From: Bacteroidales bacterium
GTDB lineage: Bacteria > Bacteroidota > Bacteroidia > Bacteroidales > UBA932
Assembly: GCA_017428945.1 (NCBI GenBank)
Contig: JAFRPW010000039.1
Location: forward strand, 124,001 to 188,000
Reading direction: 5' to 3'
DNA length: 64,000 nt
The notes under the pieces were generated by a model. That model did not search any database, had not been told where the DNA came from, and worked only from the letters and a program-made list of their open reading frames with translations. The position numbers and the translations under genes are program-made. Below, in pieces: positions 63,313 to 64,000 of this stretch (positions within the stretch are counted from its first letter, which is position 1; every line of letters starts with the position of its first letter).

Positions 63313-64000
63313 GTTTTTCCCAGTTCAACGAAGAAGATTTCCGGCTTATTGAGCAGGACTGGAAGGTTCTGGAGGAATCTGCATCCAGAAGGTGCGCTAA
63401 TCCCCAGGAACTGGAAGTGGTGCGCCGGGCTTTCGACTTTGCCAATAATGCCCACATGAACGTGAGACGTCGCAGCGGTGAACCCTACATGATTCACCCC
63501 ATAGCCGTGGCGCAGATTGTAGTGGACAATATCGGTCTGGGATATAAATCCATATCGGCAGCGCTCCTGCACGATGTGGTGGAAGATACGGACTACACCG
63601 TAGAAGACATCAGGGAGAACTTCGGCGAGAAGATAGCCACCCTGGTGGACGGCCTCACAAAAATCAAGAATGTCCTGGATACGGAGCAGAAGACAAAGGG
63701 TACAGATATCTCTCACGAAAGCCTCCAGGCAGAGAATTTCAAGCGTATTCTTCTGACGATGAATGACGACGTCCGCGTTGTCCTGATAAAACTGGCGGAC
63801 CGTCTTCACAACTGCCGTACAATCGAGCATATGCCGGAGCACAAGAGGGACAAGATCCTCTCCGAGACAATGTTCATCTTCATCCCCCTTGCCCACCGGC
63901 TTGGCCTTTACAGCATAAAGAGCGAACTGGAAAACATATGGCTGAGGTACAAGGAGCCCGAGGCATACGACGAGATTAAGGCCCGCATAGACCGTAGCGT
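63309..64000 (+). CDS. RelA/SpoT-family (p)ppGpp synthetase/hydrolase, 3' end outside the window
   Basis: An open frame from ATG 63309 (MSFSQFNEED) runs past the window end, giving 230 residues of the N-terminal hydrolase domain. HD-type motifs are visible: GEPYMIHPIAVA, AALLHDVVEDTDYT and KLADRLHNCRTI. These metal-binding residues are intact, so the protein should hydrolyse (p)ppGpp; the synthetase, TGS and ACT parts would lie beyond base 64000. It is probably a bifunctional stringent-response enzyme, co-transcribed with yihY and ligA. Confidence 0.92.
   Translation, partial: MSFSQFNEEDFRLIEQDWKVLEESASRRCANPQELEVVRRAFDFANNAHMNVRRRSGEPYMIHPIAVAQIVVDNIGLGYKSISAALLHDVVEDTDYTVEDIRENFGEKIATLVDGLTKIKNVLDTEQKTKGTDISHESLQAENFKRILLTMNDDVRVVLIKLADRLHNCRTIEHMPEHKRDKILSETMFIFIPLAHRLGLYSIKSELENIWLRYKEPEAYDEIKARIDRS

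Overview
The window is ordinary chromosomal DNA from a member of the Bacteroidota, most likely order Bacteroidales. The evidence is a promoter style of TAnnTTTG boxes just upstream of genes, few recognisable Shine-Dalgarno sites, and several lineage-typical genes: TamL (a BamA/TamA protein with a lipoprotein signal), a DUF3467 protein, a BACON-type lipoprotein, a DUF5723-like barrel, a DUF2807 protein, an 80-90 residue longer MnmA and a PPi-type phosphofructokinase. Coding DNA is GC-rich and tightly packed, with many 1-4 base overlaps. I see no rRNA, tRNA, CRISPR array, insertion sequence or prophage. Family or genus cannot be fixed from the sequence alone.

Layout. 1-2300: 3' part of a phosphoribosyltransferase-like gene and a CodB-type permease. 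2467-9610: uup and lplA, then a leftward operon mtnN - small membrane protein - dipeptidyl peptidase - lpdA. 9652-14365: mnmA, a flavodiiron protein and two heptose genes (hddA and an hddC-gmhB fusion). 14352-17798: leftward CNNM transporter, BaiN-like flavoprotein, rmuC. 17852-23134: serB and a large MscS channel, facing DUF3467 - kdsC - maf. 23217-26588: a lipoprotein plus M6 metalloprotease pair. 26656-34634: a long rightward run valS, thioesterase, tatA, tatC, ABC-F, DUF2807, dipeptidase. 34714-36983: leftward HTH regulator, an eroded dihydroorotate dehydrogenase-like gene, cinA. 36984-37453: a 470-base AT-rich gap. 37454-41747: queA, an acyltransferase, a small MscS channel, a Ca/Na antiporter. 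41825-45024: a second lipoprotein plus M6 protease pair. 45011-55294: rlmD-type methyltransferase, a large lipoprotein with a barrel carrying a TolA-like tail, a GNAT protein, rarA, tamL. 55353-64000: speA-type decarboxylase, trmH, cytosolic amylase with PPi-PFK, ligA, yihY and the start of a rel/spoT gene.

Most genes are housekeeping: tRNA and rRNA modification, cell-envelope assembly, protein export, lipoate handling, heptose activation, glycolysis and DNA maintenance. The least expected content is: two paralogous lipoprotein/M6-protease cassettes whose lipoproteins share an unnamed C-terminal domain; a small palindromic repeat family that lies between genes and also inside uup and ligA in frame; divergent promoters with two -7 boxes set back to back at a fixed 12-13 base spacing; a valS promoter built into a terminator hairpin; an outer-membrane barrel with a roughly 175-residue charged helix; and a dihydroorotate dehydrogenase homologue that appears to have lost its flavin-site glycines.
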